A stretch of DNA of 64,000 nucleotides. Source: Clostridiales bacterium. Lineage in GTDB: Bacteria; Bacillota; Clostridia; Lachnospirales; Lachnospiraceae. The position numbers and the translations under genes are program-made. Below the pieces are notes generated by a model that made no database searches, was not told the DNA's origin, and saw only the letters and a program-made list of their open reading frames with translations. Of this stretch, positions 7,446 through 15,123 are shown piece after piece. The DNA lies in NCBI GenBank assembly GCA_021203365.1, contig JAJQBI010000079.1:18240-82239 (forward strand). The letters are read 5' to 3'. Within the stretch, counting starts at the first letter, position 1. Each line of letters begins with the position of its first letter.

Positions 7446-10400
7446 TCAGCGCGGCATTCCTGCCCCGGACCAGATCGTGGATTCCCCGGCACCCATCCAT
7501 TCCATTCCGATGGCATCCAGCATTTCAATCTGTTTTCCGGACAGCTTCTCTTTCTTTCCGCGAATATTCTTAACCCAGCAGCCCACCCAGAAGCCCTTCT
7601 CATTCTGATAAGAAGAAGGAACCTTCAGGTTTCCATGTTCCTCATAATAATCTCTGGCAGCTTCAAAACCTTTCTCAAAGGAAGTTTTCTGAGGCCTGAG
7701 CCATTCCTCCGTGATGCCCAGGTCGGCCAGCCTGGAAACCTGTTTCTCATCCAGCCGCCCCTGTCTGTAGCTTTTGCGCTGGTTGGCAATCCAGCAGGCC
7801 ATACTGCGAACCTCCTCGTCTTCTCCGGGGCGGGAAGGCAGTTTCCCGTGTTCCCGGTAATAGCCCCGCACCTGGGAGTAGCGGACCTCCCACTCTCCGT
7901 CCGGGTACCAGTCCATCCCGATCTCCTCCAGCTTCCGGGACTGTTCCGGTGTGATCTGCACCGGGGCCTTCAGACCGTTGTGGGCATTCCGGTAATTCCA
8001 GACCCACACCCCCAGGGAATAGCCGTCCTCACATTTGTAGGTTTTTTTCATGTTCAGGCTGCCGTTCTTCCTGTAAAACTCCTCCGCATGGAGGAATCCC
8101 TCATCCCAGGTCCGGTCAATCTCCCACACCATGCCGATGGCGTCCAGCTGCTCACACTGTACTTCGCTTAATTTCCCTTCTCGTTTCGCCTTCCGCTGCA
8201 GGGTCAGCCAATGTCCAAGACGGCGGCCGCTTTTTCCCTGATAATCCGAGGGGATACCGCGAAGGCTTCCATGCTCTCCGGCAAAGTCCGCGGCGTCCTG
8301 ATACATCAGAAGCCAGGCGGCCTCCTTCTGGGAAGTCTGGCTCCGGGGCAGCGTATCCAGAAGGGCTTCCTGCTCCCTGGTGAGCTTTCCAAGGGTGCGG
8401 GCTTTTTTCTGGGCGACATACCATTTACCGATCCAGACGCCGTCCACAACTGTATCCTGGGGAATCTCCAGAGTTTTGTTCTCCTCCTGCCAGGCTTTCA
8501 CAAGGACAAATCGTTCCTCCCAGGAATCCGCCTGCCAGACCATGCCCGTTTGCTCCAGGCGTCTGCGCCGCTCCTCCGGGAGAGTTTCCTTTTTATACGC
8601 GGCGCGCTGCCGCTGAATCCAGCTTCCCAGGGAAAAGCCGGTCTCTGTCACATATTTTACCGGGACACGCAGGTTCCCGTGCTCCCGGGCGTACGCTTCC
8701 GCCTCTTTACAGCCATTTTCCCATTTGCTTTCCGCCCATGTGGACCAGTCCATTCCAATGGCATCCAGACGCCGGATCTGTTCCCGGGTGGGTGGAACTC
8801 CCTTCCCCCTTCCCTTCCGCAGGCCGCGGAGCCGGTACAGCCAACTGCCAAGCCGGATCCCGTCCTCTGTCACATAGGTGCGGGGGACGTTCAGATGGTG
8901 ATGCTCCCCGTAATACCGGGCCGCCGCCGCGTAATTTCTCTCCCAGTAGTAATCCGACACATCCCAGACCATCCCCAGATCATCCAGCATGCGGATTCTC
9001 TCCGGGGTCAGATATTTCTGCCGGGCCCCGGCTTTTTCCCAGGAGCGGAGGCTTCCGATCCAGCTTCCCAGACAGACGCCGTCTTCTGTTTCATATTCCG
9101 CCGGCACCAGCAGATGGCCATGGGTCTCTCTGTACCTCTTTGCCGCAGTATAGTTCTTCTCCCAGGCCAGGTCCGTCATGGATTCCCAGACCATCCCGAT
9201 GGAGTCCAGCTTCCGGATCTGCTCCTGGGTCAGACTTCCGGAGATGATCCCCCTGCGGATGTATTTCTGAGTGTAAATCCACCGACCCAGGGGATATCCG
9301 TCCTCCGTCATATATCTTGAAGGCATGTTCAGGCTGCCGTTTTCCCTGTAATAGGCCTGGGCATATCCAAACATGCAGTCCCAGGAGGCGGTGAGGGTGT
9401 CATTTAATTTATGAAAAAGCTTCCGGCAGTCCCGCACCTCGTCCCAGATCTGAAAGTGTTCATGGACAATGGACTCATTTTTTCCAAAACTGCGGTAGTA
9501 AGAGGTGACCAGCTGCATTTCCTCCTCCACCTCGCCGATGCTGTCCAGATTGTCCACGTTCATTACCACATCAAAGATTACGGTATCCTTTTGGCTTCCC
9601 GCCGAAAGTGCCCGCCCGATCTGCTGTTTGTATACAATGGGGGATACTGTGGGGCGCAGAAGAATGACGCCGCTGATGCCCTCCATATGGATCCCCTCAT
9701 TCAGGGCGTCGATGCAGTAGAGCAGCCTTAAGTGGGTGTCGTCCTCATCCCTCCGGAAATCGTCAAAGGCCTGACCGGCTCCCGGGTCTTCCGAAAAAAG
9801 GGAGTACACCTTCGGGTGGGGATCCACCTGGGCAAACCACTCCAGATGGCCCATCATCTCGTCCATATGTTCCTTGCTGGAGCAGAATACAATATATTTT
9901 CCCGTGCGGTCTGTCATGTGCCGGGCAAAAACCTTTTCCAGCCCCTCGGACATTTCCAGAGCCCGGCGCAGCTCCTCCAGAATCCGCTCGCACTCGTCCC
10001 GCACCGCCCGGTTCCGGGTGCCGCGGATGCGTTTCTCGTACTTTTTCAGGCCCTTCTCCACAGAATAGACCGACAGCACGTACCTGGGCGGGTGCAGAAT
10101 TCCCCGGACAATGGCCTCCCCCAGGGATATCTCCGAGGCGATGTTTCCGTCAAAAAGCTCGTCGGCCATGTCCCGGTTGTTGTCCAGGTACCGGATGTTG
10201 GTGGCAGACAAACCCAGGATTTTTGCATCCGGGAAAAGGGCCAGCAGCTTCTGCACCCCCTGCCCCCACATCCGGGCTCCGCAGCGGTGAAACTCGTCCA
10301 GGATGATACAGTCCGGGCCCAGTCCTGCCATCTCCGGCTCCCCCATATACAGAAGTTTCTGGTAGGTGCAGAAGGTGATATTTTCCGGAACCTCGCCGCC

Positions 10401-10619
10401 GGTGGCTGTGCGCAGGTTGTCCAGCTGGGTCCTAAAAATGTATTCCGAGGGAGACAGCCAGAGGAAATTCCATTCCGGTATATCCCCGCAGAGGCGGAAT
10501 CCGATAAAGGATTTCCCGGTGCCTGTGGGATGGATCACCGCCGCCTTTCCGGTGCGGTCCATCCGGTCCAGGGCCGCCAGATACGCGGTCCGGTTGTGAT
10601 CATACAGCGCAATCTCCAC
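7446..10619 (-). CDS. DEAD-like superfamily 2 helicase with nine helicase-associated (HA) repeats
   Basis: The N-terminal third is an SF2 motor: HPTGTGKS (Walker A, about residue 32), ILDEFH (Walker B/DEAH-like), GLSATN (motif III), and a C-terminal lobe ending QQIGRALS (motif VI). The rest, from about residue 400, is nine tandem HA-type modules (PF03457-like) of 65-75 aa. Most share W-E...Y...HG.L.VP...T.DG..LG.W, an Arg/Gln-rich stretch and LD.IGM.W. Tandem HA repeats probably bind nucleic acid; substrate and role are unknown. I take GTG 10619, eight bases after GGAGG; GTG 10628 is too close to that site. The start overlaps the upstream resolvase-like gene, so both are likely one operon at the head of the polysaccharide genes. 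Confidence 0.85.
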   Translation of the reverse strand: MEIALYDHNRTAYLAALDRMDRTGKAAVIHPTGTGKSFIGFRLCGDIPEWNFLWLSPSEYIFRTQLDNLRTATGGEVPENITFCTYQKLLYMGEPEMAGLGPDCIILDEFHRCGARMWGQGVQKLLALFPDAKILGLSATNIRYLDNNRDMADELFDGNIASEISLGEAIVRGILHPPRYVLSVYSVEKGLKKYEKRIRGTRNRAVRDECERILEELRRALEMSEGLEKVFARHMTDRTGKYIVFCSSKEHMDEMMGHLEWFAQVDPHPKVYSLFSEDPGAGQAFDDFRRDEDDTHLRLLYCIDALNEGIHMEGISGVILLRPTVSPIVYKQQIGRALSAGSQKDTVIFDVVMNVDNLDSIGEVEEEMQLVTSYYRSFGKNESIVHEHFQIWDEVRDCRKLFHKLNDTLTASWDCMFGYAQAYYRENGSLNMPSRYMTEDGYPLGRWIYTQKYIRRGIISGSLTQEQIRKLDSIGMVWESMTDLAWEKNYTAAKRYRETHGHLLVPAEYETEDGVCLGSWIGSLRSWEKAGARQKYLTPERIRMLDDLGMVWDVSDYYWERNYAAAARYYGEHHHLNVPRTYVTEDGIRLGSWLYRLRGLRKGRGKGVPPTREQIRRLDAIGMDWSTWAESKWENGCKEAEAYAREHGNLRVPVKYVTETGFSLGSWIQRQRAAYKKETLPEERRRRLEQTGMVWQADSWEERFVLVKAWQEENKTLEIPQDTVVDGVWIGKWYVAQKKARTLGKLTREQEALLDTLPRSQTSQKEAAWLLMYQDAADFAGEHGSLRGIPSDYQGKSGRRLGHWLTLQRKAKREGKLSEVQCEQLDAIGMVWEIDRTWDEGFLHAEEFYRKNGSLNMKKTYKCEDGYSLGVWVWNYRNAHNGLKAPVQITPEQSRKLEEIGMDWYPDGEWEVRYSQVRGYYREHGKLPSRPGEDEEVRSMACWIANQRKSYRQGRLDEKQVSRLADLGITEEWLRPQKTSFEKGFEAARDYYEEHGNLKVPSSYQNEKGFWVGCWVKNIRGKKEKLSGKQIEMLDAIGMEWMGAGESTIWSGAGMPR

Positions 10620-11235
10620 GGTCCTCACCTCCCTCCTGCCGGGCCTGCCGCTGTTTCATTTTCCGCCAGAAGGAAGCCTGGGACATTCCGCTTTCTGACG
10701 CCGCCTGTGCACGGCTGATCTCCCCCGCTTCCCAGCGCTCACAGATCTGGTCAAAGTTCTCCGGCAGGGGAATGGGCGGCCGCCCGCACCGGACGCCCCG
10801 GGCCCGGGCCCTTGCGATCCCTGTGGCCTGGCGTTCCCTGGCGCGGATGCGGTCATTCTGCCACACATACTGGAGCATCTCCGTGACAAGGTCCGACACC
10901 AGGCTTCCGTTAAGCTCCCGGTCCCGGCGGGTATCCAGAAGCGGCATGTCCAGCACATCCACATCCACCTTTTTGTCCTTTGTCAGAAGACGCCAGCACT
11001 CCATGATGTCCCGGTAATTAAAACCCAGCCAGGACAGGCTCTGTATGTAAAGCAGATCTCCCTTATCCAGCTTCCGGGTCAGCTTCTGAAGCATGGGCTG
11101 ATCCGATTCTTCCCCTTCCGGAATTTCATCTACGAAAATATTCTTCGATGGGACCTTCAGTTTTTTCAGCGCATCCAGATATTCAGAACCATAGTCCTGC
11201 TTCCCGAAAGCCAGAATATAGCCGTATACTTTTCC
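10600..11235 (-). CDS. Resolvase-like protein lacking catalytic residues, with C-terminal HTH
   Basis: The 211-aa protein aligns end to end with small serine resolvases: YGYI...N-terminus, KGDLLYIQSLSWLGFNY, VLDMPLLDT, ARARGVRCGRPP and a C-terminal helix-turn-helix (AGEISRAQAASESGMSQASFWRKM). The residues that cut DNA are missing: the usual YARVS reads YILAF (no Arg8 or Ser10) and DRLGR reads SWLGF (no Asp67, Arg68 or Arg71). The C-terminal DNA-binding part is kept. I infer a non-cutting DNA-binding protein, perhaps a regulator of this locus or partner of the neighbouring switch. ATG 11235 is chosen because MGKVYGY is the family start. The helicase gene overlaps its end. Confidence 0.8.
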   Translation of the reverse strand, partial: GKVYGYILAFGKQDYGSEYLDALKKLKVPSKNIFVDEIPEGEESDQPMLQKLTRKLDKGDLLYIQSLSWLGFNYRDIMECWRLLTKDKKVDVDVLDMPLLDTRRDRELNGSLVSDLVTEMLQYVWQNDRIRARERQATGIARARARGVRCGRPPIPLPENFDQICERWEAGEISRAQAASESGMSQASFWRKMKQRQARQEGGEDRGDCAV

Positions 11236-11304
11236 CATCCTCGTCCACCCTCTCTGTAAAAAAGACTTTCGCTTCCGCCTCACGGTTCCTGAGGTATCCT
11301 ACAT

Positions 11305-11347
11305 AAAAAATCCAGGACAGTCTCTAAAGTTTCAAAACTGCCCTGGA
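11305..11347 (-). terminator. Intrinsic terminator between AP2 protein and resolvase-like gene
   Basis: On the minus strand an 11-bp stem (11347-11337 with 11321-11311, one G-U pair, 15-nt loop) is followed directly by six T. It lies after the AP2 gene and before the resolvase-like gene. I see no convincing promoter between the terminator and the resolvase-like gene, so leftward transcription of the polysaccharide genes may need read-through or antitermination. Confidence 0.7.
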
Positions 11348-11357
11348 CCGACTCTGG

Positions 11358-12242
11358 TCAATTCCTTTCAATCCGTTTTACTTTCCTTTCCGCATCTGTC
11401 AGAGGGCAGTATTCTTTATAGTACCAGTCCAGAAAATCACTGTACATTTCCTCCGCTCTCTCCCTGGCCTTGACGGCGTCCAGTTTATTTTCAAAGACAC
11501 CCAGGTAATATTTTTTTCCCTTAAATATGATCTGTGAGCTCCAGCGTCCGGATTTTTTCAGATAATAGACACCCACATGGCCGCTGGTATTGTTCCGATA
11601 GGGACGGTTGGGACTCAGGTTCCTCTCCAGCATAGTTACGGAAGTACCGTCCACCAGCTTCAGATTTTCCCTGTAAATGTTTGCCCGGATGCAGCCGCAG
11701 CTTTTGGTCCGGCCGTCCAGCAGAAGGGATTGGCCCGCAATGGTTTCCTTTCCGCAGTCACACACACATTTCCAGCGGTGCATCCCATTTTCCTTCCCCG
11801 CGTAAGCCATAACCGTCAGCTTTCCAAAGCGCTTCCCCACCATGTCCTTCAGGGGCGGGTGGAGAAGACAGCCGCAGCTTTTCTGGTATCCGGTGGTCAG
11901 ATGTCCAAGGGATGCGTCCACCTCTCCTCCGCAGTCACAGGTACAGTGCCAGTAATAGGAACCGCTGGCATCCCGTCTGTCTGTACAGTACCGTGCGGTG
12001 AGCCTGCCAAACTTCTGTCCGGTGATATCCCGCTGCCCGGGTCTCACCTTCGTAAGACAGCCGCAGTCTGTAACGGTTCCCCGAAGCAGGGTTCGCCTGT
12101 CCACTTTGATCTCGTTGCCGCAGTCACAGACGCAGTTCCATACAATATGTCCGTTTTTGCGTTCCCCGGTATCACGGTCTACGGTCAGATGACCCACCCG
12201 AAATCCCGGTGCAATTTTCTTTCTTTTTTCCTCCGGCTTCAT
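11358..12242 (-). CDS. Triple zinc-ribbon protein with C-terminal AP2-like DNA-binding domain
   Basis: The 294-aa protein carries three repeats of about 60 aa, each with W-x-C-x-CDCG and, 20-25 residues on, a CGC motif (WNCVCDCG, WHCTCDCG, WKCVCDCG), followed by an AP2-like domain near residues 220-270 (GHVGVYYLKKSGRWSSQI...YYLGVFENKLDAVKARE). AP2 folds in bacteria and phages bind DNA and often accompany homing nucleases or integrases; no nuclease motif is seen here. It is the first gene left of the putative invertible segment, would be transcribed directly from the outward promoter at 12531-12559, and is followed by a terminator. A regulatory role is inference. Confidence 0.7.
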   Translation of the reverse strand: MKPEEKRKKIAPGFRVGHLTVDRDTGERKNGHIVWNCVCDCGNEIKVDRRTLLRGTVTDCGCLTKVRPGQRDITGQKFGRLTARYCTDRRDASGSYYWHCTCDCGGEVDASLGHLTTGYQKSCGCLLHPPLKDMVGKRFGKLTVMAYAGKENGMHRWKCVCDCGKETIAGQSLLLDGRTKSCGCIRANIYRENLKLVDGTSVTMLERNLSPNRPYRNNTSGHVGVYYLKKSGRWSSQIIFKGKKYYLGVFENKLDAVKARERAEEMYSDFLDWYYKEYCPLTDAERKVKRIERN

Positions 12243-12320
12243 CCACAGACCGCCTTTTCTTCACAGTCAAAGCGTCGATACCGACGCCTTTCTCGTCGTC
12301 TCAGCGGTTTTCTCTTTTTG

Positions 12321-12347
12321 GGAACTGTCACAGGCCGCGACAGTTCC
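12321..12347. promoter_or_regulatory. Perfect hairpin in leader of AP2 gene
   Basis: A perfect 9-bp inverted repeat (12321-12329 with 12339-12347) and a 9-nt spacer lies between the invertible promoter and the AP2 gene. No T-run follows on either strand, so it does not look like a terminator; it may be an operator or an RNA element. Confidence 0.4.
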
Positions 12348-12445
12348 TGCCTCTCCCCAGACACATCCGCGCGAAGGGAATCTCCTCCTTCACATGACGG
12401 TCTCAAAAAAGTGTTTTCATACCTGACGAACACCTGTTATAGTGC

Positions 12446-12479
12446 TCCTTAAGTAATCTACTTACTTACGAGCTGTCCG
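12446..12479. repeat. Left inverted repeat of putative inverton
   Basis: This 34-bp copy is the reverse complement of 13989-14022 with one mismatch. It includes an internal palindrome, TAAGTA-ATC-TACTTA, such as tyrosine recombinases bind around a crossover. Confidence 0.85.
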
Positions 12480-12530
12480 CTTCTATTCCTTAAAATACGC
12501 AAAACAAAAGCGCTCCCGCTGACAAAAAAT

Positions 12531-12559
12531 ATTTTACTACTGTTTTTGGTACGTGTCAA
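12531..12559 (-). promoter_or_regulatory. Outward promoter inside the putative inverton
   Basis: On the minus strand TTGACA (12559-12554), a 17-bp spacer and TAAAAT (12536-12531) form a near-consensus sigma-A promoter. It reads left through the inverted repeat to the AP2 gene and the polysaccharide genes. Confidence 0.75.
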
Positions 12560-12690
12560 TCACATTTTTTTTACATTGTTTTGGCTTATTGAAGGGCTTT
12601 TAAAAAAAATGACAGTACAGAGAGATGCATTCATAATTGAGTTTATGAAACGTCTGCTTTGTGTCAGGGGGGAGAAATCCGGTTTATTTC

Positions 12691-12721
12691 CATAAGTGGT
12701 CAGAGGATATGACCACTTATG
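12691..12721. promoter_or_regulatory. 12-bp perfect inverted repeat upstream of recombinase
   Basis: CATAAGTGGTCA at 12691-12702 is repeated inverted at 12710-12721 with a 7-bp spacer, ending 10 bases before the recombinase GGAGG. It is a likely operator or a hairpin that masks translation; no T-run follows, so a terminator is unlikely. Confidence 0.55.
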
Positions 12722-12742
12722 CTTTAAGAAGGAGGAAAGAAT

Positions 12743-13960
12743 ATGGGAAGGTACGGAGAAAACATACGGGAGCGCGCGGACGGCCGCTGGGAGGCACGAA
12801 TTGTGCAGGGCGCTCCTGTGAACGGAAAGACAAATTTCAAATATTTGTATGGAAGGTCTTATCAGGATGTCCGGCAGAAAAAAAACTGCTTTGTACTGGA
12901 GCTTATCTCCCGGGGAGAGTATGGAAAGGATCCGGCTGTGGCGGCCGGACTTCTGGGTCTGTCTGAAAAAAATCCTGAAAATAGGTCAAAAACAGAAGGC
13001 CTTTCCTTTCAGACGGTTTCAGAAGGCTGGCTGAACAGTAAAAAACCTACAGTCAAAGAGTCCACCTTTGCCTATTACACAGGAATGGTCAACACACATC
13101 TTCTCCCGGAGCTGGGAGATCTCTGTATAAGGGAAATCAATTCAGAGAAGCTCTGGGATTTTCTGCTCCGGAAGAAAGCAAAGGGACGGCTGAAGGATGG
13201 GAAACCCCTGGCGGAGAAAACAGTGGCGGATCTGAAGACGATCCTCAAGCAGATTTTCACCTATGCGCAGTCCCGCGGCCTGGTAGATTCGATTCCGGTC
13301 TGCCCTGCCTTCACAGTTCGAAAGCCCACCGTCAGTGTGCTGACAAAGGCGGAACAGAGCCGGATCGAGGAGGTGCTGCGGAAAGAGGATACCCCGTTTT
13401 CCCTGGGCATTCTTCTCTCCCTTTACGGTGGCCCGCGCATCGGAGAGGTCTGCGCGCTGAAGTGGGAGGATTTTGACTTTGAAAACGAAACGGTTCACAT
13501 TCGAAGAACCGTGTCCCGCATCAAAAATGTGGACGATGTGTCCGGGAGAAAAACGAAGGTGGTCCTTACCTCTCCCAAGACAGAAAGCTCCATGCGGACC
13601 ATTCCCCTCCCTTCCCCGGTTTTCCAGTATTTTCGGGAACGCCGGGGCGCGGACTCCTGGTACATGATGACCGGATCTGAAAAATTCATGGAACCCCGGA
13701 CCTGCCGGGCGCGGTATAAACGCCTTCTGCGCAGGGCCGGGGTGGCGGATCACACCTATCACTGTCTGCGTCACACTTATGCCACTCACTGTGTGGAATG
13801 CGGAATGGATTTCAAATCTCTCAGCGAGATCCTGGGGCATTCGGATGTAAAAATCACCATGCAGCGCTATGTCCACCCTTCCATGGACTTCAAAAAGGAG
13901 CAGGTCAACCGCCTTCCCTGTTTTATGGAAAGTGGTCAGAAGAGGGTCGGAAAATCATGA
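12743..13960 (+). CDS. Tyrosine recombinase (phage integrase family)
   Basis: The 405-aa protein has an N-terminal arm-binding region, a SAM-like core-binding domain (about residues 90-190) and a complete catalytic domain: Arg in YGGPRIGE (about 232), Lys in SPKTESSMRT, His-x-x-Arg in HCLRHTYA (about 338), His in LGHSD and nucleophile Tyr in MQRYVHP (about 375). GGAGG lies seven bases before ATG 12743. It is the only gene between the 34-bp inverted repeats, so it is the obvious candidate to recombine them. Inversion rather than integration is inferred from this context, since integrases of this length also move conjugative elements. Confidence 0.9.
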   Translation: MGRYGENIRERADGRWEARIVQGAPVNGKTNFKYLYGRSYQDVRQKKNCFVLELISRGEYGKDPAVAAGLLGLSEKNPENRSKTEGLSFQTVSEGWLNSKKPTVKESTFAYYTGMVNTHLLPELGDLCIREINSEKLWDFLLRKKAKGRLKDGKPLAEKTVADLKTILKQIFTYAQSRGLVDSIPVCPAFTVRKPTVSVLTKAEQSRIEEVLRKEDTPFSLGILLSLYGGPRIGEVCALKWEDFDFENETVHIRRTVSRIKNVDDVSGRKTKVVLTSPKTESSMRTIPLPSPVFQYFRERRGADSWYMMTGSEKFMEPRTCRARYKRLLRRAGVADHTYHCLRHTYATHCVECGMDFKSLSEILGHSDVKITMQRYVHPSMDFKKEQVNRLPCFMESGQKRVGKS

Positions 13961-13988
13961 GAAAAAAAGCCTGACAAAGGGATTTTCA

Positions 13989-14022
13989 CGGACAGCCCGT
14001 AAGTAAGTAGATTACTTAAGGA
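13989..14022. repeat. Right inverted repeat of putative inverton
   Basis: It is the inverted partner of 12446-12479, with 33 of 34 positions identical, and lies about 30 bases after the recombinase stop codon. Confidence 0.85.
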
Positions 14023-14125
14023 TTATTTTATATGGAAACAGACACCGGACATGAGGAGTTTATCCGCAGCCAGGTGTATTTTTTTGCCGTTTTGTCATAA
14101 AACTCCCGATATGAAAGTCCCCCAC

Positions 14126-14154
14126 TTGCTTTTTCACCGGAAGACGCTTATACT
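14126..14154 (+). promoter_or_regulatory. Promoter of the HAD phosphatase gene
   Basis: TTGCTT at 14126-14131, a 17-bp spacer and TATACT at 14149-14154 precede the HAD gene. A palindromic repeat unit (14161-14203) falls in the leader between promoter and start. Confidence 0.6.
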
Positions 14155-14160
14155 ACGTTT

Positions 14161-14203
14161 GAAATGACAAAAGGTATTTTGTCGCTGTAATACATGAATT
14201 GGA
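14161..14203 (+). repeat. Palindromic repeat family, copy A (short)
   Basis: GACAAAAGGTATTTTGTC is followed by TGTAATACATGAATTGG-like sequence. It shares its core with the copies at 26028, 43684 and 61860 and lies in the HAD gene leader. Confidence 0.55.
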
Positions 14204-14241
14204 ATAATTTCAGACAAAACGAAGGAGTTAAAAAGGACAGA

Positions 14242-15047
14242 ATGAACAGAAAAGCGGTTTTTTTGACGCGGACGGTACCGTATGTGATATAGAGAGGGGC
14301 GTTCCGGACAGCGCGGTACAGGCCATCGGAAGGCTTCGGGAAAAGGGGCATGAGGCCTGGCTTTGTACCGGCCGCAGCCGGGCTTTTGTGCCCTGGTATC
14401 TGGAGCAGGCGGGATTTACCGGAATCATCAGCGCCTGCGGTGCCACCATTGATAAAGATGGAAAACGGCTTTTTAACCGGGAGATGCCTCCGGAAGTTGC
14501 GGAGCTCTCCGTGAAAATTCTGCGGAAATACGGAATGGTTCCTGTGATGGAGGGCGCGGATTTCATGTATTATGATCTGGATGAATATACCACGCAGGTA
14601 AACTGGTACACAGATCTGATCACCCGCACTCTCGGGAAAAAGCACCGTCCCATCGCCGGAAACCAGTCTTCCATGCAAATCAATAAGATCAGTGCCAAAA
14701 TGATGAGCGGCTGCGACGCGGAGGCAGCCTGTCGGGAGCTCTCCCGGTATTATGACATTATCCGCCACGAAAGCCGGTCTCTGGCAGGAAATACCATTGA
14801 GATGGTTCCCAAAGGCTTCAGTAAAGCCGTTGGGATCGCCGCTGTGCTGAGGCTTGAGCATATTTCCAGGGAGGACACTATTGTTTTCGGGGACAGCAAC
14901 AACGACCTGTCCATGTTTGAATTTGCCGCCACCAGAGTCGCCATGGAAAACGGATCTGCGAAAATCCGTGAGATGGCGGACTATGTCACCGCGGATATGT
15001 TCCACCAGGGAATCCAAAAGGGACTGGAGCATCTGGGGCTCATCTGA
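14242..15047 (+). pseudogene. HAD-superfamily phosphatase (Cof type) with one-base frameshift
   Basis: ATG 14242 opens MNRKAV and then runs into a T7 tract (14258-14264) after which the frame is lost. With one more T the protein reads FFDADGTVCDIERG, the HAD motif I with both catalytic Asp residues, and continues to 15047 without a stop for about 268 aa. TGRSRAF is motif II, and VFGDSNNDLSMFEFA near the C-terminus is motif IV, with GFSKAVGI before it as the Cof-type Lys region. Such enzymes dephosphorylate sugar phosphates or similar cytoplasmic metabolites. It has its own promoter (14126-14154) and terminator, and lies just right of the putative inverton. The frameshift may be real or a base-call error. 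Confidence 0.75.
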
Positions 15048-15073
15048 CACCTAATCTTTGCGCATTGAAAAAG

Positions 15074-15105
15074 CCCGGGAACATAAGGGTGTTCCCGGGT
15101 TTTGT
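15074..15105 (+). terminator. Terminator after HAD phosphatase gene
   Basis: A perfect 10-bp stem (CCCGGGAACA with its complement, 6-nt loop) is followed by TTTTG. It lies between the convergent HAD and SNF2 genes. Confidence 0.7.
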
Positions 15106-15123
15106 GATGCTGTTTTTTGCCTT

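Larger units (their letters stand above)
12446..14022. mobile_element. Candidate invertible DNA switch (inverton) carrying its own tyrosine recombinase
   Basis: The segment is bounded by 34-bp inverted repeats with one mismatch (12446-12479 and 13989-14022) and encloses only a tyrosine recombinase gene and promoter-bearing DNA. A TTGACA-N17-TAAAAT promoter inside points outward through the left repeat into the polysaccharide locus; inversion would turn it toward the HAD gene. This layout matches known recombinase-controlled invertible promoters. Inversion itself cannot be seen from one sequence. An integrase-only mobile element is the alternative. Confidence 0.7.

Noticed and set aside
12321..12347. 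Terminator in the AP2 leader
   Set aside because: The stem is perfect, but neither strand has a T-run after it.
12239..12433. 64-aa frame upstream of the AP2 gene, minus strand
   Set aside because: It is Arg-rich without domain or clear ribosome site and overlaps the AP2 start; the leader hairpin explains the region better.
12446..14022. Classic insertion sequence with terminal inverted repeats
   Set aside because: The enclosed gene is a tyrosine recombinase, not a DDE transposase, and no target duplication is seen outside the repeats. The invertible switch fits better, though an integrase-only element is not excluded.
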